Of a DNA stretch of 64,000 nucleotides, positions 1 to 8,812 are shown piece by piece. Position 1 is the stretch's first letter. Each line of letters begins with the position of its first letter. A program made the translations under genes and the position numbers. The notes beneath the pieces were generated by a model that had not been told where the DNA came from, did no database searches, and was given only the letters and a program-made list of their open reading frames with translations. The DNA lies in the NCBI RefSeq assembly GCF_010994375.1, contig NZ_WHMA01000010.1, positions 37,410 to 101,409 on the forward strand, read 5' to 3'. The DNA is from Halomonas sp. NO4 (GTDB taxonomy: Bacteria; Pseudomonadota; Gammaproteobacteria; Pseudomonadales; Halomonadaceae).

Positions 1-140
1 CCGTCGAGAATCTGCTACAACGCCTGGAAAGTCCCCAGCCTGCGTCGCCGCCCCGCCGCACCCGCTACCAGGCGCAGCTGATCCCGCGCGGATCGACGCG
101 CCTGCCATTCCATCACGACCGCTCCCAGGAGTCGCCATGA
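1..140 (+). CDS. LacI-family regulator, C-terminal end only (partial)
   Basis: An open frame runs in from the left edge (codons in phase with position 3) and stops at TGA 138-140. The visible 45 residues end with a LIPRGST stretch, like the last strand and tail of many LacI/GalR proteins (often LxxRGST). The stop overlaps the ATG of the KDG kinase gene, so the two are probably co-transcribed and the protein is likely a local regulator of KDG/uronate use. Only the tail is visible, so the family call rests on one short motif and on context. Confidence 0.45.
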   Translation, partial: VENLLQRLESPQPASPPRRTRYQAQLIPRGSTRLPFHHDRSQESP

Positions 141-1111
141 CCGCTCCCGACAGTGCCCCGACCCTCCTCACCTTCGGCGAGGCCATGACGATGTTCGTCG
201 CCGAATCGAGCGGCGAGCTCGCCGACGTCGCGCACTTCCAGCGCCGCATCGCCGGCGCCGACACCAACGTGGCCATCGGCCTGGCCCGCCTGGGCTTTCC
301 CGTGGGCTGGCTGAGCCGCGTGGGCCGCGACAGCTTCGGCACCTACCTCCGCCGCACCCTGGAGGCCGAGGGGCTGGACTGCCGCCACCTCGTCGACGAC
401 CCCGACCACCCCACCGGGCTGGTGTTCAAGGCGCGCGCCGAGGGCGGCGCCGACCCTCACGTGGAGTACTTCCGCCGCGGCAGCGCCGCCAGCCACCTGT
501 CGCCGGCCGATGCCGCCGAGGTGGACTTCGCGGCGCTGCGCCACCTGCACGCCACCGGTATTCCCCCCGCGCTGTCGGCCAGCGCCCGTGCGCTTGCCGA
601 GCACATGCTGGAGCGCGCCCGAGACGCCGGCGCGAGCATCTCCTTCGACCCCAACCTGCGCCCCGGGCTGTGGGCAAGCGAGCATGAGATGTGCTCCACG
701 ATCAACGCCCTGGCAGCCAAGGCCGACTGGGTGCTGCCGGGGCTCGCCGAGGGGCGCCGCCTGACCGGCCTCGACACGCCCCACGACATCGCCGGCTTCT
801 ATCTCGAGCGTGGCGCCCGGGCGGTGATCATCAAGCTCGGCCCGGAAGGCAGCTACTATCGGGGTAGCCTCGGCGGAAACGAGGAGAGCTTCACCGTACC
901 CGGCTTCGAGGTCGCCGAGGTGGTCGACACCGTGGGTGCCGGCGACGGCTTCGCTGTGGGCGTGATCAGCGCCCTGCTCGACGGCCGCTCGCCGCGCGAG
1001 GCGGTGCGCCGCGGCAACCTGATCGGTGCCGAGGCGGTACAGGTGATCGGCGACATGGAGGGCCTACCCCACCGTGCGCGCCTCGAGGAACTGGAAGCCA
1101 ACCTGGCGTGA
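137..1111 (+). CDS. kdgK: 2-dehydro-3-deoxygluconokinase (KDG kinase), PfkB family
   Basis: Phosphorylates 2-keto-3-deoxygluconate to KDPG in the cytoplasm, the last step before Entner-Doudoroff aldolase cleavage. The 324 residues match the usual PfkB length. An N-terminal GEAMTMF segment and a GADTNVAIGLARLGF sugar-binding segment are followed by the PfkB signature DTVGAGDGF, whose Asp270 would be the catalytic base. The ATG overlaps the stop of the upstream regulator (ATGA) and the next gene starts 13 bases after the stop. KDG is the product of both UxuA and ManD encoded near 20-28 kb, so this kinase probably serves the whole island. A related ketodeoxy-sugar kinase such as KDGal kinase cannot be excluded. 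Confidence 0.85.
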   Translation: MTAPDSAPTLLTFGEAMTMFVAESSGELADVAHFQRRIAGADTNVAIGLARLGFPVGWLSRVGRDSFGTYLRRTLEAEGLDCRHLVDDPDHPTGLVFKARAEGGADPHVEYFRRGSAASHLSPADAAEVDFAALRHLHATGIPPALSASARALAEHMLERARDAGASISFDPNLRPGLWASEHEMCSTINALAAKADWVLPGLAEGRRLTGLDTPHDIAGFYLERGARAVIIKLGPEGSYYRGSLGGNEESFTVPGFEVAEVVDTVGAGDGFAVGVISALLDGRSPREAVRRGNLIGAEAVQVIGDMEGLPHRARLEELEANLA

Positions 1112-1124
1112 GGAGACGATACCC

Positions 1125-2111
1125 ATGAAGAAACGCATTCTGGCCTACGGCCGCCTCAACGACGCCCAGCTCGCCGAGCTCTCGCGGGACTTCGAGGTGG
1201 AGGTCTTCAAGGGCCTCGACTCTGGCGACGACCCGGCCTTTCGCGCCGCCCTGGCCGACGCCCACGGCCTGATCGGCTCGAGCGTGGCGATCACCCCCGA
1301 GCTGCTCGACGCCGCACCCAAGCTCGAGGCCATCGCCACCATCTCGGTGGGCTACGACAACTACCCGGTGGAGGAGCTGACCCGGCGCGGCATCCTGCTG
1401 TGCAACACCCCGGACGTGCTGACCGAGACCACTGCCGACACCGGCTTCGCGCTGATCATGGCCACCTGCCGCCGGGTGGTGGAGCTCGCCGAGTTCGTCA
1501 AGCGCGGCGACTGGCAAGCGAGCATCGGCCCCGAGCACTTCGGCACCGACGTGCACGGCAAGACGCTGGGCCTGATCGGCTTCGGGCGTATCGGCGCCGC
1601 CGTGGCGCGGCGCGGGGCTCTCGGCTTCGGCATGTCGGTGCGCTACGCCATGGCCTCCCCCAAGCCGGCGCTCGAGGCCGAACTGGGCGCCGAGCGCCGC
1701 GAGCTCGACGCGCTGCTCGCCGAGGCCGACATCGTCTGTGTCACCGTGCCGCTCACCGCCGAGACCACCCACCTCATCGACGCCCACGCCTTCGCCCAGA
1801 TGAAACCCTCGGCGATCTTCGTCAACATCGCCCGCGGCAAGGTGGTCGACGAGGCGGCGCTCATCGAGGCCCTGGAGATGGGTCGCATCCGCGCCGCCGG
1901 CCTCGACGTCTTCGAGCAGGAGCCGCTCTCGCCCGAGTCACCGCTGCCCTACATGGGCAACGTGGTGGCGCTGCCGCACATCGGCTCGGCGACCCACGAG
2001 ACGCGCACGGCCATGGCCCAGCGCGCGGTGGACAACCTCACCCGTGCGCTGAACGGCGAGCGGCCCATCAGCCTGGTCAACGAGGCCGCCTGGACGGCAC
2101 GCCAGGGCTGA
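1125..2111 (+). CDS. D-2-hydroxyacid dehydrogenase (2-ketogluconate/hydroxypyruvate reductase-like)
   Basis: NAD(P)-dependent reduction of a 2-keto acid to a D-2-hydroxyacid. The ATG at 1125 (MKKRILAYG) has a GAGGAGACG ribosome site 7 bases upstream; an upstream in-frame start at 1074 lies inside kdgK and is not favoured. The 328-residue protein has the Rossmann motif GLIGFGRIGAAVARRG, the substrate-binding Arg in VNIARGKVVDE, the Glu in DVFEQEP and the catalytic His in ALPHIGSATHETR, as in the GhrB/TkrA branch. Position between kdgK and a LacI regulator suggests a role with 2-ketogluconate or a related keto-sugar acid, but substrate cannot be read from sequence. Confidence 0.8.
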   Translation: MKKRILAYGRLNDAQLAELSRDFEVEVFKGLDSGDDPAFRAALADAHGLIGSSVAITPELLDAAPKLEAIATISVGYDNYPVEELTRRGILLCNTPDVLTETTADTGFALIMATCRRVVELAEFVKRGDWQASIGPEHFGTDVHGKTLGLIGFGRIGAAVARRGALGFGMSVRYAMASPKPALEAELGAERRELDALLAEADIVCVTVPLTAETTHLIDAHAFAQMKPSAIFVNIARGKVVDEAALIEALEMGRIRAAGLDVFEQEPLSPESPLPYMGNVVALPHIGSATHETRTAMAQRAVDNLTRALNGERPISLVNEAAWTARQG

Positions 2112-2177
2112 GCCACCGCTGGCGGCCCCGCCTACGACGAAAGGAGGATGGGTCCGGGTCGGGGACGTCTTCTACGA

Positions 2178-2193
2178 TTTGGATCAATCCAAA
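2178..2193. promoter_or_regulatory. Candidate LacI-family operator (site 1)
   Basis: A 16-base inverted repeat, TTTGGAT-CA-ATCCAAA, lies 28 bases before the ATG of the LacI gene. LacI-family operators are typically 14-20 bp palindromes. A second copy of the core GGATCRATCC lies at the start of the TRAP gene (3372-3383), so the regulator may control both itself and the transporter. Confidence 0.5.
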
Positions 2194-2220
2194 AACAAAC
2201 GCCACCACTGCCGAGAGCCC

Positions 2221-3291
2221 ATGAGCCAGGACACGCCTCGCCCCGACAGCCGCGCCTCGCGCAGCGTCACCCTGCAGGACATCGCCGCCCACGCCGGGGT
2301 GTCCCGCTCCACGGTGTCGCTGGTGCTGCGCGAGAGCCCGCTGGTCGCCGAGGACACCCGGCGCCGAGTGCAGCGCTCGATCAAGGCGCTGGGCTATGTC
2401 TACAACCGCGGCGCCGCGGCGCTGCGCGGGCGGCGCACCGCCACCCTCGGGGTGGTGGTCTACGACATCGCCAACCCCTTCTTCGGCGCCATGGTGGCGG
2501 GCATCGACGCCGCCCTGAACCGCGAGGGCTATGTCTCCTTCCTGGCCAACAGCGAGGACTCGCCCGCGCGCCAGCAGCGCTTCCTCGAGCGCATGCGCGA
2601 GCATCGCGTCGACGGCATCCTGCTGTGCCCGGCGCAAGGCACCGACCCCCGCCTGATCGACACCCTCGCCAGCTGGCAGATACCGTGCATCCAGGTCCTG
2701 CGCCATATCGGCGAGCCGCCCTTCGACTACGCCGGCACCGACTTTCGCCGCGGTGTGGGCCTTGCCATAGACCACCTGGTGGCGCAGGGCCATGAGCGAA
2801 TTGCCTTTCTCGGCGGCCATATCGAGCACTCGGCGACCCGCGAGCGCTGGCAGGGCTACCGCGAGGCGCTGGCCCGCCACGGCCTCGCCTACCAGCGCCT
2901 GCTGCGCTCGGACGTGACGCGCCGCGCCGGCTTCGCGCTCATTCCGGTACTGATGGCCGAGTCGCCGGCCCCCACTGCGGTGGTCTGCCACAATGATCTC
3001 GTGGCCTTCGGCGCCCTGCTCGGCCTCAAGCGCCTGGGGCGGGTGCCGGGACGCGACTGCGCGGTGATCGGCACCGACGATCTCGAGGAGGCGGCGCTAG
3101 GCGACCCGGCGCTGACCAGCATCGCCACCCATCCCCATGCCGTGGGCGAGGAGGCCGCCCGCCTCGCCCTGCGGCGCATCGGCAACCCCGACGGGGCGCG
3201 GGAACTGGTCGTGCTATCGCCCCGACTGCAGGTGCGGGATTCCTGCGGCGCTCACGCCAGCACGCTGGAGAGTCCCGTCACGACAACCTGA
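2221..3291 (+). CDS. LacI/GalR-family transcriptional regulator
   Basis: A 356-residue DNA-binding regulator that probably responds to a sugar acid. The N-terminal helix-turn-helix is plain: VTLQDIAAHAGVSRSTVSLV followed by the hinge segment ALGYVYNRGAAALRG. The remainder is a periplasmic-binding-protein-like effector domain (GVVVYDIANPFFGAMV; DGILLCPAQGTD; CHNDLVAFGALLGL; VIGTDD). ATG 2221 was chosen because the HTH then begins near residue 18; a TTG 14 codons earlier lies in the candidate operator. It is the first gene before a TRAP transporter, a HAD phosphatase and a KduD homologue on the same strand, so it is their likely repressor. Confidence 0.88.
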   Translation: MSQDTPRPDSRASRSVTLQDIAAHAGVSRSTVSLVLRESPLVAEDTRRRVQRSIKALGYVYNRGAAALRGRRTATLGVVVYDIANPFFGAMVAGIDAALNREGYVSFLANSEDSPARQQRFLERMREHRVDGILLCPAQGTDPRLIDTLASWQIPCIQVLRHIGEPPFDYAGTDFRRGVGLAIDHLVAQGHERIAFLGGHIEHSATRERWQGYREALARHGLAYQRLLRSDVTRRAGFALIPVLMAESPAPTAVVCHNDLVAFGALLGLKRLGRVPGRDCAVIGTDDLEEAALGDPALTSIATHPHAVGEEAARLALRRIGNPDGARELVVLSPRLQVRDSCGAHASTLESPVTTT

Positions 3292-3359
3292 TGCGGCCCG
3301 CCGCATCGACGCCAGCCGCCATGCCCAGAGGCATGGTGCCAACAACAACAGGTGCTTTT

Positions 3360-4379
3360 ATGACTCGCCAATGGATCGATCCAACCTCACTGACCCAACA
3401 CCACGCCGGCGCCCGGCGCCTGATCGGCACCGCTGTGATGGCCGCTGCCCTGAGCCTAGCCGGCACCGCCCAGGCCGTGGACCTGCGCTTCGGCCACGGC
3501 GGCACCGAGGACACCGCCTATCACCTGGGCGCCCAACGTTTCCAGGAGCTGGTCGCCGAGAAGAGCGACGGCGACATCGGCGTCGAGATCCTCGGCGGCG
3601 GCGTACTGGGCCACGAGACGGAGATGTTCGAGCAGCAGATGGCCGGCGCGCTGGACATCTCGATCATCAACCCCGGCCTGATCACCGACTTCTCGCCCAC
3701 CGCCAATGTCTTCTCGATCCCCTTCCTGTATCGCGACGAGGACCACTGGCGCCAGGTCCTCGACGGCGAGGTGGGCCGTGCGATCGCCGATCAGATCACC
3801 GCGGAGACCGACGTGCGCGTGCTCGCCTTCTACGGGGGTGGCAAGCGCCAGGTCGTCAGCACCGAGCCGCTGGAGAGCCTCGACGACCTCGAGGGCCTGA
3901 AGATTCGCACCAACCCCACGCGACCGCTGATCACCGCCTGGGAGGCGCTGGGTGCCGACCCCACCGTCATGGAGTGGGAGGAGATCTATACCGGCCTGCA
4001 GTTGGGCGCCATCGACGGCCTGCTCAACGAGGCGGAGTGGATCCACCGCATGCGCTTCCACGAGGTGGCGCCGCACATCGGCCTTTCCGAGCACGACATC
4101 ACGGTGCGCCTGCTGACGCTCTCCCAGGCCACCTGGGATCGCCTCGACGAGACCCAGCGCGAGCAGGTCATGGAGGCTGCCGCGGAGTCCGCCAGCTACG
4201 CCCGCGATGTCCAGCTCGAGCAGGACGCCGAAGCGCTCGACCTGCTGGTCGAGGAGGGCGCCACCCTGCACGAGATGGACCGCGAGACCATGATGGAGAC
4301 CGTCGAGGGCCCCCTCGAGGGCGTGATCGCCGACATGGGCCTGACCGAGTTCCACCAGATGATCGTCAACGCGGAATGA
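3360..4379 (+). CDS. TRAP transporter periplasmic solute-binding protein (DctP family)
   Basis: Binds an organic (sugar) acid in the periplasm and delivers it to the DctQM membrane pair. The ATG at 3360 gives 339 residues with a signal peptide of about 40 residues (basic segment GARRLIG, hydrophobic core, cleavage after AQA), then mature VDLRFGHGGTEDTAYHLG. The family's carboxylate-binding Arg is in LKIRTNPTRPL, and the helix VMEWEEIYTGLQLGAIDG is typical. A start at 3437 would leave a short signal peptide without a basic region. A LacI-operator-like palindrome lies within the first codons. DctQ and DctM follow directly. Ligand unknown; a hexonate or uronate is most likely from the neighbours. 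Confidence 0.88.
   Translation: MTRQWIDPTSLTQHHAGARRLIGTAVMAAALSLAGTAQAVDLRFGHGGTEDTAYHLGAQRFQELVAEKSDGDIGVEILGGGVLGHETEMFEQQMAGALDISIINPGLITDFSPTANVFSIPFLYRDEDHWRQVLDGEVGRAIADQITAETDVRVLAFYGGGKRQVVSTEPLESLDDLEGLKIRTNPTRPLITAWEALGADPTVMEWEEIYTGLQLGAIDGLLNEAEWIHRMRFHEVAPHIGLSEHDITVRLLTLSQATWDRLDETQREQVMEAAAESASYARDVQLEQDAEALDLLVEEGATLHEMDRETMMETVEGPLEGVIADMGLTEFHQMIVNAE
3372..3383. promoter_or_regulatory. Candidate LacI-family operator (site 2)
   Basis: A perfect 12-base palindrome TGGATCGATCCA with a central CpG, the classic geometry of LacI/GalR operators. It shares the GGATCRATCC core with the repeat at 2178-2193. It falls in codons 5-8 of the TRAP binding-protein gene, so a bound repressor could block elongation or loop to site 1, about 1.2 kb upstream. 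Confidence 0.4.
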
Positions 4380-4434
4380 GCCGCCCTGCGCCGGCCCGGG
4401 CGGGCCGGCGCCTCGCTTGCCACAGGTAATCGCC

Positions 4435-5055
4435 ATGTCCCGACTGCTCGCCGGCCTGGCACGGCTCAACCGGATTCTGGAGCTTGTGCTCCACTGGATC
4501 CTGCTGTCGCTGGTGTTTGGCTTCATCCTGCTGGTCATCTACCAGGTGATCAGCCGTAACCTGCCCTTCATGCCGAGCCTCTACTGGACCGAAGAGTTCA
4601 GCCGCTTCGCCTTTCAGTGGATGGTGATGCTGGGCGCTGCCGTCGGCGTGCTGCACGCCGATCACTTCGTGCTCGAGGCCTTCCCCCGCGGCTCGCGGGC
4701 CGATCTCGTCACTCGGGTGATCCGCGACCTGGCCTGCCTGGCGATCGGTGTCATCTTCGTCTTTTACGGCCACGAGTTCGCTCTCTCCGGGTTGCGCCGC
4801 AACGCCACCGCTTCGGGGCTATCGATGATCTATGTCTATTCCACCTTCATGGTCAGCGGGATATTCATCCTGCTGTTCAGCGTAGAGCGCCTGCTGCATA
4901 CCCTGCTCCACGGCCTGGACGCCATGGAAGCGGCACTCAATACCCCGAACGAGATCGAGACGCTGGACGTCAGCGAGTCTGGCCACAGCGTGGAAGGCCT
5001 CGAATCGCCCACCGGCAGTCAAGGCAATTCCGAACAGGGAGGGCCCCGCCCATGA
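4435..5055 (+). CDS. TRAP transporter small permease (DctQ family)
   Basis: Small inner-membrane subunit of the TRAP importer, 206 residues with four predicted hydrophobic helices (for example LHWILLSLVFGFILLVIYQV near residues 19-38, and LACLAIGVIFVFYGHEFAL). The family signature is in the region SLYWTEEFSRFAFQWMVMLG. ATG 4435 (MSRLLAGL) is preferred over an in-frame ATG 18 bases upstream because of spacing from an AGG ribosome site. The last codons overlap the DctM start by 4 bases (ATGA), indicating translational coupling. The C-terminal tail of about 45 residues after the last helix is acidic and Ser-rich, longer than in many DctQ proteins. Confidence 0.88.
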   Translation: MSRLLAGLARLNRILELVLHWILLSLVFGFILLVIYQVISRNLPFMPSLYWTEEFSRFAFQWMVMLGAAVGVLHADHFVLEAFPRGSRADLVTRVIRDLACLAIGVIFVFYGHEFALSGLRRNATASGLSMIYVYSTFMVSGIFILLFSVERLLHTLLHGLDAMEAALNTPNEIETLDVSESGHSVEGLESPTGSQGNSEQGGPRP

Positions 5056-6359
5056 TGCCCGCCGACGGGATGTTCCTGCTGCCCTGGCTGCTGTTCGGCC
5101 TGCTCGCCGTGCTCATCGTGGTGGGCGTGCCCATCGCCATGGCGCTGATCCTCACCTCCTTCAGCCTGATCCTGCTCGACCCGCGGCTGACCGCCTGGGT
5201 GCTCTTCCAGCGCATGTACAACGGCATGGACTCCTTCGTGCTGCTCGCCGTACCGCTCTTCCTGCTCGCCGGCAACCTGATGAACGCGGCGCGCATCACC
5301 GACCGGCTGATCACCCTGTGCATGCTGCTGGTGGGTCACCTCAAGGGCGCCCTGGCCCACGTCAACGTCATGGTGAGCATGCTCTTCGCCGGGGTCTCCG
5401 GCTCTTCCACCGCCGACAGCGCCGGCGTGGGCACGGTGCTGATCCCGGCCATGAAGCGTGAGGGCTATCCCACCCACTTCGCCGTGGCGGTCACCGCCGC
5501 CTCCTCGGTGATGGGCATCATCATCCCGCCCTCGATCAACATGATCGTATGGGGCGCGCTGACCAACACCTCCATCGCCGGCCTCTTCCTCGGCGGCATC
5601 TTGCCCGGCCTGATGATCGGCGTGGCCCAACTGCTGCTCAACCTGGGCTACGTGCGCCGCTACAACGTGCCGGTGCGACCGCGCGCCACCTTCCGCGAGC
5701 TGCTGCACTCTGGCAAGGACGGCCTGATGGCCGCCGGCATCCCGGTGGTGATCATCGGCGGCATCACTCTGGGGATCGTCACCCCCACCGAGGCGGCGAT
5801 GATCGCCGTGCTCTACGCCCTGGCTCTGGGCTTTCTCGTCTATCGCGAGCTGCGCTTCGGCGACGTGCTCGACGCCTCCACCGCCACGGTGCGACTCTGC
5901 TCGCTGTCGCTGTTCAGCCTGGTCGGTGCGGCGATCTTCGGCTACCTGATCAGCTTCTATCAGATCCCGCCCAAGCTGATGGCCGGGGTCAACATCACCG
6001 ACCCGGTGGTGCTGCTGCTGGTGATGACCCTGGTGATGCTGCTCATCGGCACCTTCATGGATTCGCTACCGGCCATGGCCATCATGGCGCCGATCTTCCA
6101 GCCGCTGGCCATGCAGGCCGGCATCCATCCGGTGCAGTTCGGGGTGATCGGCGTGATGGCGCTGGGCCTGGGGCTGATCACGCCGCCCTACGGGCTGTGC
6201 CTGATGATCTCGGCCAAGATCGGCGGCATCCCGCTGCTCAAGGCGCTGGCCACCACCCTGCTCTACCTCGCGGTGATGCTGGCGGTGATCCTGCTGCTGA
6301 TCCTCTACCCCCAGCTGATCCTGGCGATCCCCCGCGCCGTGGTGCCGGACTTCATCTGA
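5052..6359 (+). CDS. TRAP transporter large permease (DctM family)
   Basis: Sodium-coupled membrane translocation subunit, 435 residues with about twelve hydrophobic segments. DctM hallmarks include VPLFLLAGNLMNAARITDRL, the re-entrant-loop region FAGVSGSSTADSAGVGTVLI, and VTAASSVMGIIIPPSINMIV. The ATG overlaps the DctQ stop. The protein is full length and is followed after about 60 bases by a HAD phosphatase gene on the same strand. Together with 3360-5055 it forms a complete TRAP system, the first of two in the island. Confidence 0.92.
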   Translation: MMPADGMFLLPWLLFGLLAVLIVVGVPIAMALILTSFSLILLDPRLTAWVLFQRMYNGMDSFVLLAVPLFLLAGNLMNAARITDRLITLCMLLVGHLKGALAHVNVMVSMLFAGVSGSSTADSAGVGTVLIPAMKREGYPTHFAVAVTAASSVMGIIIPPSINMIVWGALTNTSIAGLFLGGILPGLMIGVAQLLLNLGYVRRYNVPVRPRATFRELLHSGKDGLMAAGIPVVIIGGITLGIVTPTEAAMIAVLYALALGFLVYRELRFGDVLDASTATVRLCSLSLFSLVGAAIFGYLISFYQIPPKLMAGVNITDPVVLLLVMTLVMLLIGTFMDSLPAMAIMAPIFQPLAMQAGIHPVQFGVIGVMALGLGLITPPYGLCLMISAKIGGIPLLKALATTLLYLAVMLAVILLLILYPQLILAIPRAVVPDFI

Positions 6360-6421
6360 CGCGCATGCGCGTCGCTCTGGTACCCTGAACGGCGCGCTCC
6401 CCCATCCCCCGAGAGGTCTAA

Positions 6422-7087
6422 ATGTCCACACCCTACTGCCTGCTCTTCGACTCCGACGGCACCCTGGTCGACAGCGAGATCCTGCTCGCCCAGGTGATGG
6501 CCGAGACCCTGCCCCGCTTCGGCTTGCCCTTCACCGCCGAGCAGTACATGGCGGAGTTTCGCGGGGTGCGCTTCCTGACCATTGTGCTCGAGCTCGAATC
6601 GCGCCATGTCACCCTCGACGCGACCCAGCGCCAGCAGCTGGAAGACAGGATGCGCGAGCGCATGGAGGCGCGGATGCGCGCCGAGCTACAAGCCATTGCC
6701 GGGATTCCCGAAGCGCTCGCCGCCCTGGCCCACCACCCCAAGGCGGTGGTGTCCAACGGTCCCGAGCGCAAGATCCGCTGCGCCATGGAGAGCGCCGACC
6801 TCGCCGCGCACTTCGGCGACAATCTATTCAGTGCCTACAGCCTGGGCGTGTGGAAGCCCGATCCCGACCTCTACCGCCAGGCCGCCGCCGCCATGGGCCA
6901 CTCCCCCGAGCGCTGCGTGGTGATCGACGACGCCGATGTCGGCGTGATGGCCGGGCTCGAGGCGGGCATGCAGGTCATTCACCTCAACCATTTCCCGGAG
7001 CGCGAGGCGACCCCACCGGGCGCCATCGCCATCCACCACGCCCGCGAACTGCCGGCGGCCATCGCCCGGCTCGGCACGGCGGCCTGA
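6422..7087 (+). CDS. HAD-superfamily (subfamily IA) phosphatase
   Basis: Probable sugar-phosphate phosphatase, 221 residues. Motif I is LLFDSDGTLVDSE (nucleophile and acid Asp), motif II is VVSNGPERK, motif III is the Lys in GVWKPDPDLY, and motif IV is VVIDDADVGVMAGLEAG. The cap domain is alpha-helical. Similarity to the phosphatase at 29188-29886 is strong along the whole length (shared EFRGxRF, ESRH, HFGDNLFS, VIHLN). A GAGAGG ribosome site precedes the ATG. It follows the TRAP genes and precedes the KduD gene, and might hydrolyse a misphosphorylated sugar acid. The substrate cannot be read from sequence. Confidence 0.85.
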   Translation: MSTPYCLLFDSDGTLVDSEILLAQVMAETLPRFGLPFTAEQYMAEFRGVRFLTIVLELESRHVTLDATQRQQLEDRMRERMEARMRAELQAIAGIPEALAALAHHPKAVVSNGPERKIRCAMESADLAAHFGDNLFSAYSLGVWKPDPDLYRQAAAAMGHSPERCVVIDDADVGVMAGLEAGMQVIHLNHFPEREATPPGAIAIHHARELPAAIARLGTAA

Positions 7088-7107
7088 ATCCCCACGAGGA
7101 GATAGCC

Positions 7108-7860
7108 ATGAGTGCGTTTTCCCTCACCGGCAAGGTGGCCCTGGTCACCGGTTGCAACAAGGGCCTCGGTCAGGCCATGGCCGTGGCGCTGGCCGAAGCC
7201 GGCGCCGATGTGGTGGGCGTCAACCGCCGCGCCGCCGACGAAACGCGCGAACGTATCGAGGCTCAGGGCCGGCGTTTCCACGCCGTCGAAGCGGAGCTCG
7301 GCCACGACAGCGCCGAGTCGATCGTCGCGCGCGCCCTAGCGCAGGCCGGCCAGCTCGACATCCTGGTCAACAATGCCGGCACCATCCGCCGCGCCCCGGC
7401 GCTGGAGTTCAGCGAGGCGGACTGGGACGCCGTGGTCGACGTCAACCTCAAGGCGGCCTTCTTCCTCGCCCAGCAGGTGGCGCGCCACCTGGTCGAGCGC
7501 GAGGCCCCGGGCAAGATCGTCAACGTCGCCTCGGTGCTCTCCTTCCAGGGCGGCATCCGCGTGCCCTCCTACACCGCCAGCAAGAGCGGTCTGCTGGGTC
7601 TCACGCGGCTGCTCGCCAACGAGTGGGCAGCCCACGGCATCAACGTCAACGCCATCGCCCCGGGCTACATGGCCACCGACAACACCCAGGCACTGCGTGA
7701 CGACCCCGACCGGCGCGCCGAGCTGCTCGGGCGCATTCCCGCCGGGCGCTTCGGCGAGCCGGAGGATCTGGCCGGCGCCGTGGTCTTTCTCTGTTCGGAT
7801 GCCGCCGCCTACGTCAATGGGCATGCGCTGGCCGTCGACGGCGGCTGGCTGGCGCGCTGA
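7108..7860 (+). CDS. kduD: 2-deoxy-D-gluconate 3-dehydrogenase-like SDR (KduD)
   Basis: Short-chain dehydrogenase, 250 residues, resembling KduD, which interconverts 2-keto-3-deoxygluconate and its 2,5-diketo form with NAD(H). The cofactor motif is a variant, TGCNKGLGQAMAVALAEAG (KduD commonly has TGCxTGLGQ). NNAG appears near residue 90, the catalytic Ser in NVASVLSFQGG, and YxxxK in PSYTASKSGLLG. The ending VNGHALAVDGGWLAR is typical. The ATG at 7108 has a GAGGAGATAG ribosome site. It is the last + strand gene of the block and converges on the SMP-30 gene. Activity as KDG dehydrogenase, gluconate 5-dehydrogenase or a related enzyme is possible. Confidence 0.8.
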   Translation: MSAFSLTGKVALVTGCNKGLGQAMAVALAEAGADVVGVNRRAADETRERIEAQGRRFHAVEAELGHDSAESIVARALAQAGQLDILVNNAGTIRRAPALEFSEADWDAVVDVNLKAAFFLAQQVARHLVEREAPGKIVNVASVLSFQGGIRVPSYTASKSGLLGLTRLLANEWAAHGINVNAIAPGYMATDNTQALRDDPDRRAELLGRIPAGRFGEPEDLAGAVVFLCSDAAAYVNGHALAVDGGWLAR

Positions 7861-7869
7861 GTCGACGCT

Positions 7870-8754
7870 TCAGGCCCGACAAACCGACTCCCTCAGGCCC
7901 GCCACGGGCGCCGGCAGGCTGAACAGGCTGCCGGCCAGCGGCCAACGGCGCTTCCCCTCGGCATCGAGGTGCTGGGTCGCCGTGGTGATGTAGAGCGTGC
8001 GCAGGTCGGCCCCGCCGAACGCCACCATGGTCGGGTGGGGACACGGCACCTCGTATTCCGCCATCAGGTCGCCGTCCGGCGAGAACCGTACGATGCGACC
8101 GCCGTCGTAGAGCGCACTCCAGTAACACCCTTCGCTGTCCACTGCCGCGCCATCGGGCACCCCGGGCAGCTCCAGCGCGTCCAGATCGACCCAGGTTCGC
8201 CCCTCGCCCAGCGTGCCGCTGGCGAGGTCGAAGGGGTAGCGCAGAATGCGCCGGCTCAGCGAGTCGGTGTGGTAGAGCCAGCGCCCGTCGGGGCTGAAGG
8301 CGAGTCCGTTGGAAATGGCGATGTCCGTCAGGCACGGCGTCAGCTCTTCCTCATCGAGACGGTAGAGCGCCGCCGTGGGGCTCGTTTCGTCGGCATCGAT
8401 GGTCCCCACCCAGAGGCGGCCAGCACTGTCGCAGCGGCCATCGTTGAAGCGGTTGCCTCGCCCTTTCTGCCACTCGGGATTGTCGGCCAGTCGCTCGGCC
8501 TCGCCGTTCTCCGGCAGGCGCAGGATGCCCGACGCCGCAGCGGCCACCAGCCCCGTGTCCTCAAGGGCGATGCAGCCCACCTGCTCGCCCAGCTCGGTGC
8601 GTGTCGGGGCACCGCCGTCCTGCGGTCGCCAGGCGTAGATCGCCCCGCGGTTGATATCCACCCAGTAGAGCGTCCGGCGCGCCACCGACCACACCGGGCT
8701 CTCGCCCAGGCTCATGCTCAGATCGTGCACCACCTCGATACGTACCTTGCTCAT
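7870..8754 (-). CDS. SMP-30/gluconolactonase family sugar lactonase
   Basis: Predicted to hydrolyse an aldono-lactone to the aldonate. The 294 residues form an SMP-30/LRE beta-propeller: the metal-binding Glu in LGESPVWSV near the N-terminus, VDINRGAIYAW, the motif GNRFNDGRCDSAGRLWVGTID carrying the conserved Asn/Asp, AISNGLAFSPDGRWLYHTDS, and VPDGAAVDSEGCYWSALY. A GAGGAG ribosome site precedes the ATG. It is the distal gene of the - strand operon that begins with a XylB-like sugar dehydrogenase, whose lactone product it would open, as XylC does in Caulobacter. Confidence 0.85.
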   Translation of the reverse strand: MSKVRIEVVHDLSMSLGESPVWSVARRTLYWVDINRGAIYAWRPQDGGAPTRTELGEQVGCIALEDTGLVAAAASGILRLPENGEAERLADNPEWQKGRGNRFNDGRCDSAGRLWVGTIDADETSPTAALYRLDEEELTPCLTDIAISNGLAFSPDGRWLYHTDSLSRRILRYPFDLASGTLGEGRTWVDLDALELPGVPDGAAVDSEGCYWSALYDGGRIVRFSPDGDLMAEYEVPCPHPTMVAFGGADLRTLYITTATQHLDAEGKRRWPLAGSLFSLPAPVAGLRESVCRA

Positions 8755-8812
8755 CGACGGCTCCTCGACTCAGGCAATGCCGCTGACGTCGCTCCTGCCC
8801 CTACCGCGACCA

